64,000 nucleotides of DNA. Source: Verrucomicrobiaceae bacterium (GTDB lineage Bacteria; Verrucomicrobiota; Verrucomicrobiia; Verrucomicrobiales; Verrucomicrobiaceae). A model generated the notes under the pieces. The model was not told where the DNA came from. It saw only the letters and a program-made list of their open reading frames with translations, and ran no database searches. Every line of letters begins with the position of its first letter. Position 1 is the first letter of the stretch. A program made the position numbers and the translations under genes. The DNA lies in NCBI GenBank assembly GCA_015075365.1, contig JABTUN010000002.1, positions 1,674,001 through 1,738,000 on the forward strand. The letters are read 5' to 3'. Below are positions 61,746-64,000 of this stretch, piece after piece.

Positions 61746-63155
61746 TTAGATCGCAAACACCTCGCGGGCGTCCGCCACACCACCGGTCAGGGCGGCGGCG
61801 GCGACCATGACGGGGCTCATGAGCACCGTGCGGCCCGTGGGGCTGCCCTGGCGGCCTTTGAAGTTGCGGTTCGAGGACGAGGCGCAGAGCTGGTCGCCCA
61901 CGAGCTTGTCCGGATTCATCGCGAGGCACATGGAGCAGCCCGCGCCGCGCCATTCGAAGCCCGCCTCAGTGAAGACCTTGTCGAGACCTTCCTGCCGCGC
62001 GAGCACATCGACGATCTGCGAGCCGGGAACGGCGATCGCCTTCACGCCTGCGGCCACCTTGCGGCCCTTGATGAACTTCGCCACTTCGCGGAAGTCGCTA
62101 AGACGGCCGTTCGTGCAGCTTCCGATGAAGGCCACGTCGATCTTCGTGCCCTTGATGGGCGCGCCGGCGGTGAGCTTCATGTACTTGAGCGCGTCCTCGG
62201 TCGATTCGCGCTGCGTGGCGCTCTTCGCATCGGCGGGCGAGGGCACATTCTCGGTCACGGCGATGGCCTGGTCCGGGCTGACGCCCCAGGTGACGGTCGG
62301 CGGGATGTCCTCCGCCTTGATGTTCACGATGTCGTCATAGACGCAGTCCTTGTCGGAGGCCACGGCGCGCCATTTCGCGACGGTGGCGTCCCATTCCGCG
62401 CCCTTCGGCGAATACGGGCGGCCTTTGAGATATTCGAAGGTCTTGTCATCCGGATTCACGTAGCCACAGCGCGCGCCGCCCTCGATGGCCATGTTGCACA
62501 CGGTCATGCGCTCCTCCATCGTGAAGCTGTCGAAGAGGCTGCCGCCAAACTCATACGCGTAGCCTTTGCCACCGCCCGCGCCGAGCAGGCGGATGATGTG
62601 GAGGATGACGTCCTTCGCGTAAACGCCCGGGCGCAGGCTGCCGTCCACCTTGATGAGGCGCACCTTCATCGGGCTGAGCGCCATCGTCTGCGTGGCGAGC
62701 ACGTCACGCACCTGCGTGGTGCCGATGCCGAAGGCGATCGCGCCAAAGGCGCCGTGCGTGGCCGTGTGGCTGTCGCCGCAGGCGATGGTGGTGCCGGGCT
62801 GCGTGATGCCCTGCTCCGGCCCGACGACGTGCACGATGCCCTGCTTGCCGCTGCTCAAATCGAAATACGTGATGCCGAACTCGACCGCGTTTTTGCGCAG
62901 TTCCTTGATCATCTCCGCGGCGAGCGGGTCGGCGAAAGGCTCCGTCTGCACGTCCGTTGGCACGATGTGGTCCACGGTCGCAAAGGTGCGGTGCGGATAG
63001 GCCACCTTCAGGCCGAGATCGCGCAGCATGCCAAAGGCCTGCGGGCTGGTCACCTCATGGACGAGATGCGTGTCGATGAGGAGCTGCGTCTGGCCGTTGG
63101 CCAGCGTGCCGACCGAATGCGATTCCCAGACTTTGGCGAAGAGAGTTTTGCCCAT
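61746..63155 (-). CDS. leuC: 3-isopropylmalate dehydratase large subunit
   Basis: 469 residues. Isomerises 2- to 3-isopropylmalate in leucine synthesis. Aconitase-type motifs: FAKVWESHSVGTLANGQTQL, TIACGDSHTATHGAFGAIAF, DVAFIGSCTNGRLSDFREVA (first cluster Cys) and AGCSMCLAMNPDKLV (second and third Cys), then SSNRNFKGRQGSPTGRTVLM. The small subunit leuD is not next to it within the window. Divergent from dnaG. Confidence 0.97.
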   Translation of the reverse strand: MGKTLFAKVWESHSVGTLANGQTQLLIDTHLVHEVTSPQAFGMLRDLGLKVAYPHRTFATVDHIVPTDVQTEPFADPLAAEMIKELRKNAVEFGITYFDLSSGKQGIVHVVGPEQGITQPGTTIACGDSHTATHGAFGAIAFGIGTTQVRDVLATQTMALSPMKVRLIKVDGSLRPGVYAKDVILHIIRLLGAGGGKGYAYEFGGSLFDSFTMEERMTVCNMAIEGGARCGYVNPDDKTFEYLKGRPYSPKGAEWDATVAKWRAVASDKDCVYDDIVNIKAEDIPPTVTWGVSPDQAIAVTENVPSPADAKSATQRESTEDALKYMKLTAGAPIKGTKIDVAFIGSCTNGRLSDFREVAKFIKGRKVAAGVKAIAVPGSQIVDVLARQEGLDKVFTEAGFEWRGAGCSMCLAMNPDKLVGDQLCASSSNRNFKGRQGSPTGRTVLMSPVMVAAAALTGGVADAREVFAI

Positions 63156-63283
63156 GATGTGCGTGCGAATTGGAGGTTTTGGAGGGCCGTGAGGCTAGCA
63201 CGGCGCGGGACAGGCGCAAGGACAGGACTCACCGCTTGCTCTTTGGCCGTTGCTCTGCCTGCTCGGCGGTCCATTTTCGCCCC

Positions 63284-64000
63284 ATGGCCCGGATTCCCGA
63301 AGAAACGATCAACCAGGTGCTCGCCGCGACGGACATCGTGGCGCTGGTCGGGCGTTCGGTGAAGCTGCGGCGCGCCGGAACGAACTTCCTGGGCCTGTGC
63401 CCCTTTCACAACGAGAAGACGCCGTCTTTCAATGTCAGCCCCTCGCGCGGGACCTACCACTGCTTTGGCTGCGGCGCGGGCGGTTCCGCGATCCGCTTCA
63501 TCATGGAGCATGACGGGCTTTCGTTTGTCGAGGCGGTGAAGCGCCTGGCGGACGCGGCGGGCATCCGCGTGGAGGAGGAGGTGTGGGATGCGAACGCGGA
63601 GGCGGAGGCCAGGCAGCGCTCCCTGCTGCTGCGGGCGAACAAGGAGGCGGCGGCGTGGTTTCACACGCTGCTGATGAAGCACCAGATCGCCGCGCCGGCC
63701 CGCGAATACCTCAAGTCACGCGGCATCAACGCGGAGATGGCAAAGCGCTGGCAGATGGGCTACGCGCCGGAGAACAAGGCCTTCTACCGCGAGTGGATGG
63801 CCGGCGCAAAGCTCTCCGAGCAGGCCCTCATCGACGCAGGCATCTACAGCGTGGCCGACCAGGATGAAAACGGCCGCGGAGGCCGCGCCTACCCGCGCTG
63901 GCGGCACCGGCTGATGTTCCCCATCCGCAACGACAACGGCGACGTGATCGCCTTCAGCGGCCGCCTGCTCGAAAAAAAGGAAAACACGGGCAAGTACGTC
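63284..64000 (+). CDS. dnaG: DNA primase, N-terminal part (runs off the window)
   Basis: The first 239 residues from the ATG at 63284 (MARIPEETINQVLAATDIVA). The CHC2 zinc finger is complete: CPFHNEKTPSFNVSPSRGTY then HCFGCGAGG, followed by the primase core start (YLKSRGINAEMAKRWQMGYA; HRLMFPIRNDNGDVIAFSGR). Synthesises replication primers. The 3' end is outside the window. Confidence 0.97.
   Translation, partial: MARIPEETINQVLAATDIVALVGRSVKLRRAGTNFLGLCPFHNEKTPSFNVSPSRGTYHCFGCGAGGSAIRFIMEHDGLSFVEAVKRLADAAGIRVEEEVWDANAEAEARQRSLLLRANKEAAAWFHTLLMKHQIAAPAREYLKSRGINAEMAKRWQMGYAPENKAFYREWMAGAKLSEQALIDAGIYSVADQDENGRGGRAYPRWRHRLMFPIRNDNGDVIAFSGRLLEKKENTGKYV

Noticed and set aside
61338..63362. Long plus-strand open frame antisense to leuC
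   Set aside because: Shadow of leuC; overlaps the real dnaG start in a different frame.

Overview
The window is high-GC bacterial chromosome, most likely from a Verrucomicrobium (Prosthecobacter/Verrucomicrobium-like). That inference rests on the gene families: several large secreted PSD1-type proteins (cytochrome-c/DUF1549/DUF1553), a Tat-exported DUF1501 protein, DUF1080 proteins, sugar-phosphate isomerase-like TIM barrels, a delta-60-repeat surface protein and a KamA-type aminomutase. They sit among housekeeping genes (rnr, folP, clpP, thiE, rpsN, rplU-rpmA, leuC, dnaG). No tRNA, rRNA or CRISPR array was found.

Layout. 0-3.3 kb: a frameshifted kinase-like fragment and two related exported repeat proteins. 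3.4-12.5 kb: a CocE-type hydrolase, a lipoprotein, a DegS-like protease, a DUF1501/TIM-barrel/DUF1080 group, and a fused tRNA-modification protein (TrhO + RluA-type pseudouridine synthase). 12.5-19.1 kb: an ABC ATPase and an ABC-2 permease on the same strand, separated by about 5 kb of foreign-looking DNA. That DNA carries an SGNH hydrolase and a 923-residue protein joining a HExxHxxGxxH zinc protease, a CHAT caspase-like protease and an unknown C-terminal domain. This two-gene cassette is the strongest candidate for an undescribed system. 19.3-31 kb: a glycosyltransferase, a Uma2-type nuclease, RNase R, an acyltransferase, a 21-bp repeat array in a divergent promoter region, a PSD1 protein, folP, acylphosphatase, and a small ribbon-helix-helix pair with a repeated operator. 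31-43.4 kb: DUF1080, DUF2237, a TIM barrel, clpP, two more PSD1-type proteins (one of 1700 residues with a WD40-like region), an M48-like protease, a short secretin-like protein and a small membrane protein. 43.5-53 kb: a kinase-receiver fusion, a CNNM/CBS protein, FmdB-type zinc ribbon, rpsN, a PfkB kinase, a Gfo/Idh/MocA oxidoreductase, a DUF3482 GTPase with its DUF2868 partner, and thiE. 53-64 kb: a 1995-residue surface protein with two seven-repeat blocks and a trypsin-like domain, then kamA, rpmA, rplU, leuC and the start of dnaG.

Short repeats recur between and even inside genes: runs of 8-nt units (TGGAGTnn, with inverted copies), runs of 7-nt units (GGTTCCC/TTCAAGG-like), and GTAG-headed hairpins in inverted pairs resembling REP/BIME elements. 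Very long open frames antisense to rnr, leuC and the PSD1 genes are GC-driven shadows and were left out.
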